A DNA stretch of 64,000 nucleotides. Origin: Pseudomonas sp. (GTDB lineage: Bacteria; Pseudomonadota; Gammaproteobacteria; Pseudomonadales; Pseudomonadaceae). The position numbers and the translations under genes are program-made. The first letter of the stretch is position 1; every line of letters starts with the position of its first letter. Where the stretch lies: NCBI RefSeq assembly GCF_002796985.1, contig NZ_PEKX01000009.1, positions 1-64,000 on the forward strand, given 5' to 3'. Positions 33,643 to 43,041 of this stretch are shown piece after piece. The notes under the pieces are model-generated. The model made no database searches. It had not been told where the DNA came from and worked only from the letters and a program-made list of their open reading frames with translations.

Positions 33643-34598
33643 TGGCCCTGCCCTTGCTGGCCCAGCACCTGGCCGGCGGCGAACTGCTCGCGGCGGCTGT
33701 TGAACAGGTCGGCGAAGGCCAGCGGCTTGCCGCCGGGCAGTTGCAGGCGGGTCAGCAGCAGCGCGCCTTCACCGCAGGCGACCAGCAGGCCGTCGCGGCT
33801 GGCGTCGAGGATCTTGCCGGGCTCGCCCTTGCCCTGCGCCGGCTTGGCGCCGAGCACTTTCAGCGCGGCTTCACCCAGGATGGTGTGGCAGACCGGCCAA
33901 GGGGTGAAGGCGCGGATGCGGCGCTCCAGCTCGTCGGCCGGGCGCGACCAGTCGATGCGCGCCTCTTCCTTGTTCAACTTGTGCGCATAGGTGGCCAGGG
34001 CGTCGTCCTGCACTTCGCCCTTGAGCGTGCCGGCGGCGAGGCCGGCAATGGCCTCGACCACGGCTTTGGGGCCGAGCTCGGCGAGGCGGTCGTGCAGGCT
34101 GCCACCGGTGTCTTCGGCGGAAATCGGCGTGCTGACCTTGAGCAGCATCGGCCCGGTATCCAGGCCCGCTTCCATCTGCATCACGGTCACGCCGCTCTCG
34201 GCGTCGCCTGCTTCCACCGCGCGCTGGATCGGCGCAGCGCCGCGCCAGCGCGGCAGCAGGGATGCGTGGCTGTTGATGCAGCCCAGGCGCGGGATATCCA
34301 GCACCACCTGCGGCAGGATCAACCCGTAGGCCACCACCACCATCAGGTCCGGTTTGAGCGCGGCCAGCTCCGCCTGGGCAGCCGGGTCGCGCAGGGTCGG
34401 CGGTTGCAGGACGGTCAGGCCGTTCTCCAGGGCGAGCTGCTTGACCGGGCTGGGCATCAGCTTCTGCCCGCGCCCGGCCGGGCGGTCCGGCTGGGTGTAG
34501 ACGGCCACCAGTTCGTGGGGGCCATTCAGCAGGGCCTTGAGGTGTTCGGCGGCGAATTCCGGGGTGCCGGCGAAGACGATGCGCAGTGCTTGGCTCAT
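33639..34598 (-). CDS. fmt: methionyl-tRNA formyltransferase
   Basis: Formylates initiator Met-tRNA using 10-formyltetrahydrofolate. The 319-aa protein shows FAGTPEF near the start, the tetrahydrofolate-site segment CINSHASLLPRWRGAAPIQRAV, and ETGVTVM-like GVTVMQMEAGLDTGPML. I choose the ATG at 34598 (MSQALRIVFAG); the frame upstream adds seven residues that overlap the def terminator region. It is translationally coupled to rsmB. Confidence 0.96.
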   Translation of the reverse strand: MSQALRIVFAGTPEFAAEHLKALLNGPHELVAVYTQPDRPAGRGQKLMPSPVKQLALENGLTVLQPPTLRDPAAQAELAALKPDLMVVVAYGLILPQVVLDIPRLGCINSHASLLPRWRGAAPIQRAVEAGDAESGVTVMQMEAGLDTGPMLLKVSTPISAEDTGGSLHDRLAELGPKAVVEAIAGLAAGTLKGEVQDDALATYAHKLNKEEARIDWSRPADELERRIRAFTPWPVCHTILGEAALKVLGAKPAQGKGEPGKILDASRDGLLVACGEGALLLTRLQLPGGKPLAFADLFNSRREQFAAGQVLGQQGQGQ

Positions 34599-34618
34599 TT
34601 TCGAACTCACAAAAAACA

Positions 34619-34642
34619 AAAGGCTTGCCGGGGCAAGCCTTT
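34619..34642 (-). terminator. intrinsic terminator of def
   Basis: AAAGGCTTGCC faces GGCAAGCCTTT across a two-base centre. On the minus strand the stem is followed by TTGTTTTTTG. It lies between def and fmt, so fmt may depend on read-through or its own promoter. Confidence 0.75.
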
Positions 34643-34652
34643 GGGGATGGGG

Positions 34653-35159
34653 TTACGCCTGTTGCCGGTGCTGCTTTTCCAGCTTCTTGCGGATGCGGTC
34701 GCGCTTGAGGTTGGACAGGTAGTCGACGAACAGCTTGCCGTTGAGGTGGTCGCACTCATGCTGGATGCACACGGCGAGCAGGCCTTCGGCCTCTTCCTCG
34801 AACGGATTGCCATCGCGGTCCATGGCCTTGATCCGCACCTTCTGCGGGCGGTCTACATTCTCGTAGAAGCCCGGCACCGACAGGCAACCTTCCTGGTACT
34901 GGTCCATTTCCTCGGTGAGGAATTCGAACTCGGGGTTGATGTAGACCCGCGGTTCGGACTTGTCCTCGGACAGGTCCATCACCACGACGCGCTTGTGCAC
35001 GTTGACCTGCGTTGCCGCCAGACCGATGCCGGGCGCCTCGTACATGGTTTCGAACATGTCGTCGATCAGCGTGCGCAGGGCGTCATCGAAGACCGTGACG
35101 GGCTTGGCGATGGTCCGCAGGCGCGGATCGGGGAATTCGAGAATGTTCAGAATGGCCAT
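34653..35159 (-). CDS. def: peptide deformylase
   Basis: Removes the formyl group from new proteins. The 168-aa protein has all three family motifs: GIGLAATQ (44-51), EGCLS (90-94, with the metal-binding cysteine) and HECDH (134-138, two metal histidines and the catalytic Glu). It lies upstream of fmt, pairing the enzymes that add and remove the formyl group. A 137-bp gap separates it from the divergent tsaP. Confidence 0.97.
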   Translation of the reverse strand: MAILNILEFPDPRLRTIAKPVTVFDDALRTLIDDMFETMYEAPGIGLAATQVNVHKRVVVMDLSEDKSEPRVYINPEFEFLTEEMDQYQEGCLSVPGFYENVDRPQKVRIKAMDRDGNPFEEEAEGLLAVCIQHECDHLNGKLFVDYLSNLKRDRIRKKLEKQHRQQA

Positions 35160-35296
35160 ATACGTTTGTGATGCACTTGTGGAATAAAGTCAAAATCGGC
35201 TGCTAATATGCTGAGCAGCATCGAAAAACGCTGGAAAGCGCGGTAGGGGCGGCTTCCAGGCGTTTCATGTGTACACATAATAAAGGGATTCACCGC

Positions 35297-36322
35297 ATGA
35301 GGAAAACACTACTCGCCCTGCTGCTGCTCGCCGCAGGCGGGGTGGCGCAGGCTGCCGTGCAGCTCAAGGAAGGCCATCCGGATCGCTATACCGTAGTGAA
35401 GGGCGACACCCTCTGGGACATCTCCGGCAAGTTCCTCAGCAAGCCGTGGAAGTGGCCGGAAATCTGGCACGTGAATCCGCAGATTCAGAACCCGCACCTG
35501 ATCTATCCGGGTGACCAACTGAGCCTGGTGTACATCGATGGCCAGCCACGCCTGATGCTTAACCGTGGCGCGTCGCGCGGGACCATCAAGCTGTCGCCGC
35601 GGGTGCGCAGCACCCCGATCGCCGAGGCGATCCCGACCATTCCGCTGGACAAGATCAACGCGTTCCTGCTGTCCAACCGCATCGTCGACAGCGCTGACGA
35701 CTTCTCCAACGCTCCCCATGTGGTCGCTGGCGACGAGGAGAGCGTGATCAGCGGTGCTGGCGACCGTGCCTATGCCCGCGGCAACTCGCTGTCGGAAGAG
35801 AACAGCTATGGCATCTTCCGCCAGGCCAAGGTCTACACCGACCCGGAAACCGACGAAGTCCTGGGCATCGACGCCATGGATGTCGGCGGCGCCAACGTGA
35901 CGGCGAAGGAAGGCGACGTTGCCACCCTGCACCTGACCCGCACCACCCAGGAAGTGCGCCCGGGCGACCGCCTGTTCCCCACCGAGGAACGTGCGATCAC
36001 CTCGACCTTCATGCCCAGCGAGCCGAACGCCCCGATCAAGGGCACCATCATCGACGTGCCGCGTGGCGTGACGCAGATCGGCAAGTACGATGTGGTGACC
36101 ATCGACAAGGGCACCCGCGACGGCCTGGCCGAAGGCAACGTGCTGGCGATCTACAAGCTGGGCGAGACCGTGCGTGATCGCGTCAACGATGACATGGTGA
36201 AGATTCCGGACGAGCGTTCGGGCCTGGTGATGATCTTCCGCACCTACAACCGCCTGAGCTACGGGCTGGTGCTGACGGCCAGTCGCTCGCTCGAAGTCAA
36301 CGACCGCGTCCTGAACCCCTGA
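35297..36322 (+). CDS. tsaP: LysM-domain pilus-secretin-associated protein
   Basis: A periplasmic peptidoglycan-binding protein of 341 aa. The Sec signal peptide covers residues 1-19 (cut after AQA), and a LysM domain follows (about 30-80: YTVVKGDTLWDISGKFL ... LIYPGDQLSLV). In P. aeruginosa and Neisseria the homologue TsaP (PA0020) anchors the type IV pilus secretin PilQ. I choose the ATG at 35297, because the frame upstream has no signal peptide. A possible -10 box TAATAT lies at 35204. A strong terminator follows. Confidence 0.92.
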   Translation: MRKTLLALLLLAAGGVAQAAVQLKEGHPDRYTVVKGDTLWDISGKFLSKPWKWPEIWHVNPQIQNPHLIYPGDQLSLVYIDGQPRLMLNRGASRGTIKLSPRVRSTPIAEAIPTIPLDKINAFLLSNRIVDSADDFSNAPHVVAGDEESVISGAGDRAYARGNSLSEENSYGIFRQAKVYTDPETDEVLGIDAMDVGGANVTAKEGDVATLHLTRTTQEVRPGDRLFPTEERAITSTFMPSEPNAPIKGTIIDVPRGVTQIGKYDVVTIDKGTRDGLAEGNVLAIYKLGETVRDRVNDDMVKIPDERSGLVMIFRTYNRLSYGLVLTASRSLEVNDRVLNP

Positions 36323-36338
36323 CGCGCGAGACTTGAAG

Positions 36339-36364
36339 AAAACCCCGCTTCGGCGGGGTTTTTT
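36339..36364 (+). terminator. intrinsic terminator of tsaP
   Basis: AACCCCGC, loop TTCG, GCGGGGTT and six T's, 17 bases after the tsaP stop. Confidence 0.9.
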
Positions 36365-36451
36365 GTGGGCGTGATCCGGAACGGTCCGACAGCGAGGCCG
36401 CCGGTCGACGCGGCATAGTCCGAGCGTCACCCGTACGCCAAGGACTGCACC

Positions 36452-37552
36452 ATGTTCGTTGACTCGCCCGCTTCCGTCTCCCCTGCCGAACTCGAGGCCC
36501 GCCTGCGCCTGCATGGCCTGCCCGAACTGGGGCCACGGCGTTTTCGACGCCTGCTGGAAGCCTTCGGTTCGGCCTCCTCGGCCCTCAGCGCGCCGGCAGC
36601 GGCCTGGCGTTCGCTGGGGCTGCCGGCCATTTGCGCAGAACCTCGCCGCGACGCCTCCATTCGCGAGCAGGCCGCCGAAGCGCTGCGCTGGCTGGAGTCG
36701 CCCGAGCATCATCTGGTCATGTGGGACGCACCGGGCTACCCCGCGCTGCTGGCGGAGCTGGACGATGCCCCGCCGCTGCTGTTCCTGGCGGGTGATCCGA
36801 CGTTGCTGGAGCGCCCGCAGCTGGCGCTGGTGGGCAGCCGCCGCGCCAGCAAACCCGGGCTCGATACCGCGCGGGCCTTCGCCCGTAGCCTGGCCGGCGG
36901 TGGTTTCGTGATCACCAGCGGGTTGGCCCTGGGGATCGACGGCGCCGCCCATGAAGGCGCGCTGGAGAGTGGTGGGAAGACCGTCGCGGTGCTGGGAACG
37001 GGCCTGGAGCACCTCTACCCGCGTCGTCACCTCGGCCTGGCGCAGCGCATCGTCGAGCAGGGCGGCGCGCTGGTCTCCGAGTTCCCGCTGAACTGCGCGC
37101 CGCAGGCTTCGAACTTCCCCCGGCGCAACCGGATCATCAGCGGCCTCTCCCTGGGCACCCTGGTGGTGGAAGCCAGCCCCTCCAGCGGCTCGTTGATCAC
37201 CGCGCGCCTGGCGGCCGAGCAGGGGCGCGAGGTCTATGCGATTCCCGGTTCGATCCATCATCCCGGCGCGCGCGGCTGTCACGAGCTGATCCGCCAGGGC
37301 GCGACGCTGGTGGAGACGGTCGAGCACATTCTCGAAGGCCTGCAGGGCTGGACGCAGGGCGCACCGACGCCGGCGCCTTCGCCGCCTTCCCACCCCCTGG
37401 TCGACCTGCTGCGTGCCGCCCCGCAGAGCAGCGAGCAGTTGGCGCTGAACAGCGGCCTGGAACTGCCGCAGGTGCTGGTGGCGCTCACCGACCTGGAGCT
37501 GGAGGGGCGGGTGGCCTGCGAGGCCGGCGTCTGGGTGCATCGTGCCCCCTGA
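36452..37552 (+). CDS. dprA: DNA processing protein DprA
   Basis: Binds incoming single-stranded DNA and loads RecA in natural transformation. The 366-aa protein carries an N-terminal SAM-like domain, the Rossmann core (GSRRASKPGLDTARAFARSL, ITSGLALGIDGAAHEGAL, FPRRNRIISGLS, GSLITARLAAEQGREVYAIPG) and a winged C-terminal domain (about 300-360). It lies between tsaP and tsaC as in P. aeruginosa. AAGG precedes the start. Confidence 0.94.
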   Translation: MFVDSPASVSPAELEARLRLHGLPELGPRRFRRLLEAFGSASSALSAPAAAWRSLGLPAICAEPRRDASIREQAAEALRWLESPEHHLVMWDAPGYPALLAELDDAPPLLFLAGDPTLLERPQLALVGSRRASKPGLDTARAFARSLAGGGFVITSGLALGIDGAAHEGALESGGKTVAVLGTGLEHLYPRRHLGLAQRIVEQGGALVSEFPLNCAPQASNFPRRNRIISGLSLGTLVVEASPSSGSLITARLAAEQGREVYAIPGSIHHPGARGCHELIRQGATLVETVEHILEGLQGWTQGAPTPAPSPPSHPLVDLLRAAPQSSEQLALNSGLELPQVLVALTDLELEGRVACEAGVWVHRAP

Positions 37553-37593
37553 GCACGTAAACTGCCGCGCATCCGAGCCTTGAGGAAGTCCCG

Positions 37594-38151
37594 ATGTACA
37601 GCAACTGGCGTACCCAGCGCATGGCCCAGGTCGTGCGCGATGGCGGAGTGATCGCTTACCCGACCGAAGCCGTCTGGGGCCTGGGCTGCGACCCGTGGAG
37701 CGCGGACGCCGTGTACCGCCTGCTGGCGATCAAGGCCCGCCCGGTGGAAAAGGGCATGATCGTGGTGGCCGGCGACATCCGCCAGTTCGACTTTCTCCTC
37801 GAAGACCTGCCCGAAGCCTGGCAGGACAAGCTCGCCGCCAGTTGGCCCGGCCCGAATACCTGGCTGGTGCCGCACCAGGGCCGCCTGCCCGAGTGGGTGA
37901 CTGGCGAGCACGACACCGTCGCCTTGCGCGTCACTGATCACCCGCTGGTGCGCGAGCTGTGCCGCTTCACCGGCCCGCTGATCTCCACGTCCGCCAACCC
38001 CGCCGGTCGCCCGGCCGCGCGCAGCCGCCTGCGCGTCGAGCAGTACTTCCGTGGCGAACTGGACGGCGTGCTCGGTGGCGCCCTGGGTGGGCGTCGCAAC
38101 CCGAGCCTGATCCGCGATCTGCGCAGCGGCGAGACGGTACGCCCGTCGTAA
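37594..38151 (+). CDS. tsaC: threonylcarbamoyl-AMP synthase
   Basis: Makes threonylcarbamoyl-AMP from threonine, bicarbonate and ATP for the t6A modification of tRNA position 37. The 185-aa length is that of the short TsaC (YrdC) form. Key segments are GGVIAYPTEAVWGLGCDP and the late STSANPAGRPAARS. The gene follows dprA closely, with GAGGAAG before its ATG, and a REP pair follows the stop. Confidence 0.95.
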   Translation: MYSNWRTQRMAQVVRDGGVIAYPTEAVWGLGCDPWSADAVYRLLAIKARPVEKGMIVVAGDIRQFDFLLEDLPEAWQDKLAASWPGPNTWLVPHQGRLPEWVTGEHDTVALRVTDHPLVRELCRFTGPLISTSANPAGRPAARSRLRVEQYFRGELDGVLGGALGGRRNPSLIRDLRSGETVRPS

Positions 38152-38173
38152 GCCGGTTAACCGGGTGTCATGC

Positions 38174-38244
38174 GGTTCGCGAGCAAGCTCGCTCCTACGA
38201 AGAGCAATACCGTTACACCTGTAGGAGCGAGCTTGCTCGCGAAC
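38174..38244. repeat. REP pair (family A)
   Basis: Facing family-A copies between the convergent tsaC and qor genes, about 20 bases apart; probably serves as a terminator region. Confidence 0.85.
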
Positions 38245-38258
38245 GCTCTTCTGTGGAA

Positions 38259-39236
38259 TCAGGGAAGCAGAATGGTCGACCCGGTGGTGCGCCGCGCCGC
38301 CAGCTCGGTCTGCGCCTTGGCGGCGTCGGCCAGGGCGAAGCGCTGGTTGATCTCCACCTTCACCTTGCCACTGGTGATCATCCCGAACAGGTCGTCGGCC
38401 ATGGCCTGCAGGCGCTCCGGCGTGCTCGCGTAACCGAACAGCGTCGGGCGGGTGACATAGAGCGAGCCCTTCTGCGACAGGATCCCCAGGTTCACCCCGT
38501 CCACCGGGCCGGAGGCGTTGCCGAAGCTCACCACCAGACCGCGCTGGGCGGTGCAGTCCAGCGAGGTCAGCCAGGTGTCCTTGCCTACCGAGTCGTAGAC
38601 CACCGGGCATTTCTTCCCGTCAGTCAGCGCCAGCACGCGCTCCACCACGTTCTCGTGGCTGTAGTCGATGGTTGCCCAGGCACCATGGGATTTCGCCAGC
38701 TCGGCCTTGGCGGCCGAGCTCACCGTGCCGATCAGGTGCGCGCCGATGGCCTTGGCCCACTGGCAGGCGATCAGCCCGACGCCACCGGCGGCCGCGTGCC
38801 AGAGAATGGTCTGGCCCGGCTGCACGTTGTAGGTCTGGCGCAGCAGGTACTGCACGGTCAGGCCCTTGAGCATGACGGCGGCGGCCTGCTCGAAGGTGAT
38901 CGCATCCGGCAGCTTCACCACGCTGGCGGCCGGCAGCACATGCTGCTCGCTGTAGGCGCCCAGCGGGCCGGTGGCATAGCCGACACGGTCACCGACCTTC
39001 ACGCTGGTCACCGCGCTGCCGACCGCTTCCACCTCGCCGGCGCCCTCGGTGCCCACGCCTGAGGGCATGGCTGGCGCGGGGTACAGGCCGCTGCGGTAGT
39101 AGGTGTCGATGAAGTTCAGGCCGATAGCGCGGTTGCGCACTCGCACCTCGTTCGGGCCGGGCTCGGCCGGGGTGTAGTCGACGATCTCGAGGACTTCCGG
39201 GCCGCCGGTCTTGGCGAATTGAACACGCTTGGCCAT
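38259..39236 (-). CDS. qor: NADPH:quinone oxidoreductase
   Basis: Zinc-free medium-chain reductase of 325 aa that reduces quinones with NADPH. It has the YRSGLYPAPAMPSGVGTEGAG stretch of the QOR group, and a Rossmann motif AAAGGVGLIACQWAK at about residues 149-163. The gene is divergent from hemF and matches PA0023 of P. aeruginosa in position. AGGAG lies just before the ATG. Confidence 0.92.
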   Translation of the reverse strand: MAKRVQFAKTGGPEVLEIVDYTPAEPGPNEVRVRNRAIGLNFIDTYYRSGLYPAPAMPSGVGTEGAGEVEAVGSAVTSVKVGDRVGYATGPLGAYSEQHVLPAASVVKLPDAITFEQAAAVMLKGLTVQYLLRQTYNVQPGQTILWHAAAGGVGLIACQWAKAIGAHLIGTVSSAAKAELAKSHGAWATIDYSHENVVERVLALTDGKKCPVVYDSVGKDTWLTSLDCTAQRGLVVSFGNASGPVDGVNLGILSQKGSLYVTRPTLFGYASTPERLQAMADDLFGMITSGKVKVEINQRFALADAAKAQTELAARRTTGSTILLP

Positions 39237-39407
39237 GTCGCTCTCCTGATGGCGCGAGGCTCTGCCTCGCCGGGGAAAAGACTTTCATCCAAGCCGTACG
39301 CATCACGCCCGTCAAGACCAGCTTTGCCGGCGGCGATGGTATGCTTGACTCCCTTATTCCGCTCCGGCCCGCGCCACGCGTGGCTTTCCCGCTCCAAGGT
39401 GAATCTC

Positions 39408-40322
39408 GTGACCGATCGCATCGAGGCCGTGAAGGCCTACCTGCTCGACCTGCAAGACCGCATCTGTGCCGCACTCGAAGCCGAGGACGGCAGCGCCCGT
39501 TTCGTCGAGGACGCCTGGCAGCGGCCAGCGGGTGGCGGCGGTCGGACACGGGTGATCGGCGACGGCGCGCTGATCGAGAAGGGCGGCGTGAACTTCTCCC
39601 ACGTCTTCGGTGCCGGCCTGCCGTCGAGCGCCAGCGCACACCGCCCGGAACTCGCCGGGCGTGGCTTCCAGGCGCTGGGCGTGTCGCTGGTGATCCACCC
39701 GACCAACCCGCACGTGCCGACCTCTCACGCCAACGTGCGCTTCTTCATCGCCGAGAAGGAAGGCGAGGAAGCGGTCTGGTGGTTCGGCGGCGGCTTCGAC
39801 CTGACGCCCTACTACGCCCATGAGGAAGACTGCGTGCTCTGGCACCAGGTCGCCCGCGACGCCTGCGCGCCCTTCGGCGAGGACGTCTACCCGCGCTACA
39901 AGGAGTGGTGCGACCGCTACTTCCACATCAAGCACCGCAACGAGCCGCGCGGTGTCGGCGGCCTGTTCTTCGACGACCTGAACCAGTGGGACTTCGACAC
40001 CAGCTTCGCCTTCCTGCGGGCCATCGGCGATGCCTACATCGACGCCTACCTGCCCATCGTGCGCAAGCGCAAGGACACCCCGTACACCGAGCAGCAGCGC
40101 GAGTTCCAGGCCTTCCGCCGCGGCCGCTACGTCGAGTTCAACCTGGTCTACGACCGCGGCACCCTGTTCGGCCTGCAGTCGGGCGGGCGCACCGAGTCGA
40201 TCCTCATGTCGCTGCCGCCGCAGGTGCGCTGGGGCTACGACTGGAAACCGGAGCCGGGCAGCGAAGAGGCACGCCTGACCGAGTATTTCCTCACCGACCG
40301 GGACTGGCTGGCGCAGGCCTGA
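39408..40322 (+). CDS. hemF: oxygen-dependent coproporphyrinogen III oxidase
   Basis: Decarboxylates two propionates of coproporphyrinogen III using oxygen, in haem synthesis. The 304-aa protein shows SVVIHP-like SLVIHPTNPHVPTSHANVRFF, WWFGGGFDLTPYY and RRGRYVEFNLVYDRGTLFGLQSGGRTESILMSLPP, all diagnostic. I choose the GTG at 39408 with AAGGTGA upstream. A longer ORF in this frame (from 39219) overlaps qor. A REP pair follows. Confidence 0.95.
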   Translation: MTDRIEAVKAYLLDLQDRICAALEAEDGSARFVEDAWQRPAGGGGRTRVIGDGALIEKGGVNFSHVFGAGLPSSASAHRPELAGRGFQALGVSLVIHPTNPHVPTSHANVRFFIAEKEGEEAVWWFGGGFDLTPYYAHEEDCVLWHQVARDACAPFGEDVYPRYKEWCDRYFHIKHRNEPRGVGGLFFDDLNQWDFDTSFAFLRAIGDAYIDAYLPIVRKRKDTPYTEQQREFQAFRRGRYVEFNLVYDRGTLFGLQSGGRTESILMSLPPQVRWGYDWKPEPGSEEARLTEYFLTDRDWLAQA

Positions 40323-40339
40323 CATTCCGCACCTCGGGC

Positions 40340-40415
40340 GGTTCGCGAGCAAGCTCGCTCCTACGAAAAGCCCGCGAGCCGGGCGGCTCTACGTAGGAGC
40401 GAGCTTGCTCGCGAA
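40340..40415. repeat. REP pair (family A)
   Basis: Facing copies between hemF and aroE; the inner sequence is about 28 bases. Confidence 0.85.
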
Positions 40416-40486
40416 GATGGCTTGGCACCCAAACCGAAAAGTCGCAATCTCTGCGCCTTCTTGTATTTCACGCTTCAGGATTCTGA

Positions 40487-41308
40487 ATGGACCGCTACTG
40501 CGTCTTCGGCAACCCCATCGGCCACAGCAAGTCGCCGCAGATCCACCGCCTGTTCGCCGAGCAGACCGGCCAGGCGCTGAGCTATGACGCGCGGCTGGCG
40601 CCGCTGGACGACTTCGCCGGGAACGCCCGCGAGTTCTTCGCCGAGGGCCTGGGCGGCAACGTCACCGTGCCGTTCAAGGAAGACGCCTACCGCCTGGCCA
40701 CCGAGCTGAGCGAGCGCGCGCGCCGGGCCGGTGCGGTGAATACCCTGAAGAAGCTCGAAGGCGGCGGCCTGCTGGGCGACAACACCGACGGCGCCGGGCT
40801 GACCCGCGACCTCACGGTGAACCACGGCGTGGTGCTGCACGGTGCGCGGATTCTCGTGTTGGGTGCGGGGGGCGCCGTGCGCGGCATCCTCGAACCGTTC
40901 CTTGCCGAACAACCGGCGTGCATCGTCATCGCCAACCGCACGGCTTCGAAGGCCAAGCAGCTGGCCGCTGAGTTCAAGGACCTGGGCAACGTGCGTGGCG
41001 GCGGTTTCGATCTGAGCGACGAGCCCTTCGACCTGATCATCAACGGCACCTCGGCCTCGCTGGCCGGCGAGCTGCCGCCCGTCGACCCGGCGCTGATCCA
41101 GCCGGGGCATACCGTCTGCTACGACATGATGTACGGCAAGGACGTGACCGCCTTCAACCGCTGGGCCGCCGAGCACGGTGCGGCGCGCTGCATCGACGGG
41201 CTGGGCATGCTGGTCGAACAGGCGGCGGAAGCCTTCCTGCTGTGGCGCGGCGTGCGCCCGGATTCGGCGCCGGTGCTGGACGAGTTGCGGCGCCAGCTCA
41301 AGGGCTGA
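40487..41308 (+). CDS. aroE: shikimate dehydrogenase (NADP+)
   Basis: Reduces 3-dehydroshikimate in aromatic amino acid synthesis. The 273-aa protein has the substrate motif GHSKSPQIH, the catalytic K and D in NVTVPFKEDAY and NTDGAGLTRDL, and the NADP loop LGAGGAVRGIL. AGGA precedes the start. In P. aeruginosa aroE is followed by plcB and two more genes; here only a REP pair separates it from sulP. Confidence 0.95.
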   Translation: MDRYCVFGNPIGHSKSPQIHRLFAEQTGQALSYDARLAPLDDFAGNAREFFAEGLGGNVTVPFKEDAYRLATELSERARRAGAVNTLKKLEGGGLLGDNTDGAGLTRDLTVNHGVVLHGARILVLGAGGAVRGILEPFLAEQPACIVIANRTASKAKQLAAEFKDLGNVRGGGFDLSDEPFDLIINGTSASLAGELPPVDPALIQPGHTVCYDMMYGKDVTAFNRWAAEHGAARCIDGLGMLVEQAAEAFLLWRGVRPDSAPVLDELRRQLKG

Positions 41309-41329
41309 TCGTTACCCAGGTTGCTTTTC

Positions 41330-41406
41330 GTAGGAGCGAGCTTGCTCGCGAATGGATTCCCCGGCGACGTCGGTGCCAAGCGATTCGCGAGCAAGCTCGC
41401 TCCTAC
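41330..41406. repeat. REP pair (family A)
   Basis: Facing copies between the convergent aroE and sulP, in the place of the plcB region of P. aeruginosa. Confidence 0.85.
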
Positions 41407-41474
41407 AGGCAAGGTTTTTGCCGGCGTTCGATCCTACCCAGGCATTCACCACGCCTTTGGCGCGAGGCGGATGG

Positions 41475-43034
41475 TCACTCCTCGACCCGCAGCACCCCGC
41501 CCTTCCCCATCTGTTTCTCCAACTCCGCGCGCACCCGTGGCCGCGCGTTGCGCAGCACCAGGCTGCGACCCTCGCTGGCGAGGCGGCGGGCTTCCTGCTG
41601 GAGCATCTGCGCGCCGGCGAAATCGATGAAGTTCACGTGGTGGGCGTCCAGCACCAGGCGTTCGCCACGGCTGCGCTGCATCTGCTTCTGCAGATAGTCG
41701 CAGGCGCCGAAGAAGATCGAGCCTTCGATGCGCAGCACTTCCTCGTCCTCCTGCTCCCACTGCTGCACGCGCGGCTGCGAGGTGCGCTTGAGGTAGAAGA
41801 ACAGCGAGGCCAGCACGCCGGCGTAGACGGCGTTCTGCAGCGGCAGCAGCAAGGTGGCGGCGAGGGTCAGCAACATCACCAGGGATTCCGCGCGGCTGCC
41901 TTTCCACAGCGCGCGCAGCGCCGGGCGGTCGACGAGGTTCCAGCAGATCAGCAGGATGCCGGCGGCCATGGCCGGCAGCGGGATATGGGTGATCAGGCTG
42001 GCGCCGGCCACCGCCAGCAGTGCGACCCACAGCGCCGAGAAAACCCCGGCCAGGGCTGTGCGCGCCCCCACTTCCTGGTTCAGCCCGGAGCGGGTGAAGG
42101 AGCCGGCGGACAGGGTGCCGGACAGCCACGGCCCGATCAGGTTGGACAGCCCCTGGGCGCGCACTTCCTGGTTGGCATCCAGCGTCTGGTGCGAGCGAGC
42201 GGCCAGGGCGCGGGCAATCGACAGGCTGGTGACCAGCCCGAGCATGCCGCAGGCGACGGCGGCGGGGAGCAACTGGGCGAGGGCGGACAGATCGAACGAC
42301 AGTGGGCTGAGCGGCGGCAGTGCGCTGCGGAAGGCGGCCACCCTGGCGACCTCGGTAAAGCTCGCCGGTATCGCCCAGACCAGCGCGCTGGCGCCGATCA
42401 ACCCGACCAGCAATGCCGGCCCGCGTCGCCACAGGCGTTTCACCATCAGGCTCAGCGCCAGGCTGAATAGTCCCACCAGCAACGATGGCCCATGGAACTG
42501 TGGCAGCTTCCACCAGAGCGCGGCGGCGCTGGTCAGCGCCGTGCCCTGCCCCACTGCAGCAATGCCGAGCAGGTAGGGCAACTGGCCGATCACGATTACC
42601 AGCGCGGCGCCGCAGGTGAATCCGAGCAGCACCGAGTGCGAAACGAAGTTCACCAGCACGCCGAAGCGCAGCATGCCCAGCAGCCACTGGAACAGCCCGG
42701 CGAGGAAGGTCAGCAACAGCGCGCAGTGGATGAACTGCGCGCTGCCCGGCGTTGCCAGCGGCGCGATGGTGGTGAACAGCACCACCGAGATCGCCGCCGT
42801 TGGCCCACCGACCATGTGTTTCGACGAACCCCACAGGCAGGCGATCAGCACCGGCAGCATCGCCGCGTAGAGCCCGTACTCCGCCGGCAGTCCGGCGATC
42901 AGCGCGTAAGCCATGGATTGCGGCAGCGCGAGCACCGCGCCGGAAAGGCCGACGCCGAGGTCGCGGCGCAGGTCGCGCCCAGTGACCTGGGGCAGCCAGG
43001 CGAGGAACGGCAGCAGGCGGATCAGGCGCTCCAT
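41475..43034 (-). CDS. SulP-family anion transporter with STAS domain
   Basis: A 519-aa membrane transporter of the SulP family: about eleven hydrophobic segments (residues 25-420) including PQSMAYALIAGLPAEYGLYAAM and the GALVPTR-like segments, then a STAS domain (about 425-515, with VLDAHHVNFIDFAGAQML). It follows choX by seven bases and ends the betC-choX-sulP operon. Sulfate, or possibly choline-O-sulfate, is the likely substrate in this setting; the family also carries bicarbonate and other anions. Confidence 0.85.
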   Translation of the reverse strand: MERLIRLLPFLAWLPQVTGRDLRRDLGVGLSGAVLALPQSMAYALIAGLPAEYGLYAAMLPVLIACLWGSSKHMVGGPTAAISVVLFTTIAPLATPGSAQFIHCALLLTFLAGLFQWLLGMLRFGVLVNFVSHSVLLGFTCGAALVIVIGQLPYLLGIAAVGQGTALTSAAALWWKLPQFHGPSLLVGLFSLALSLMVKRLWRRGPALLVGLIGASALVWAIPASFTEVARVAAFRSALPPLSPLSFDLSALAQLLPAAVACGMLGLVTSLSIARALAARSHQTLDANQEVRAQGLSNLIGPWLSGTLSAGSFTRSGLNQEVGARTALAGVFSALWVALLAVAGASLITHIPLPAMAAGILLICWNLVDRPALRALWKGSRAESLVMLLTLAATLLLPLQNAVYAGVLASLFFYLKRTSQPRVQQWEQEDEEVLRIEGSIFFGACDYLQKQMQRSRGERLVLDAHHVNFIDFAGAQMLQQEARRLASEGRSLVLRNARPRVRAELEKQMGKGGVLRVEE

Positions 43035-43041
43035 CGACGGC

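Noticed and set aside
30991..33990. A 999-aa open frame on the plus strand over trkA and rsmB
   Set aside because: It is antisense to two certain genes, has no recognisable domain, and long antisense frames are usual in GC-rich Pseudomonas DNA.
41309..41474. Remnant of plcB between aroE and sulP
   Set aside because: The gap holds only a REP pair and short flanks; no phospholipase fragment is readable on either strand.
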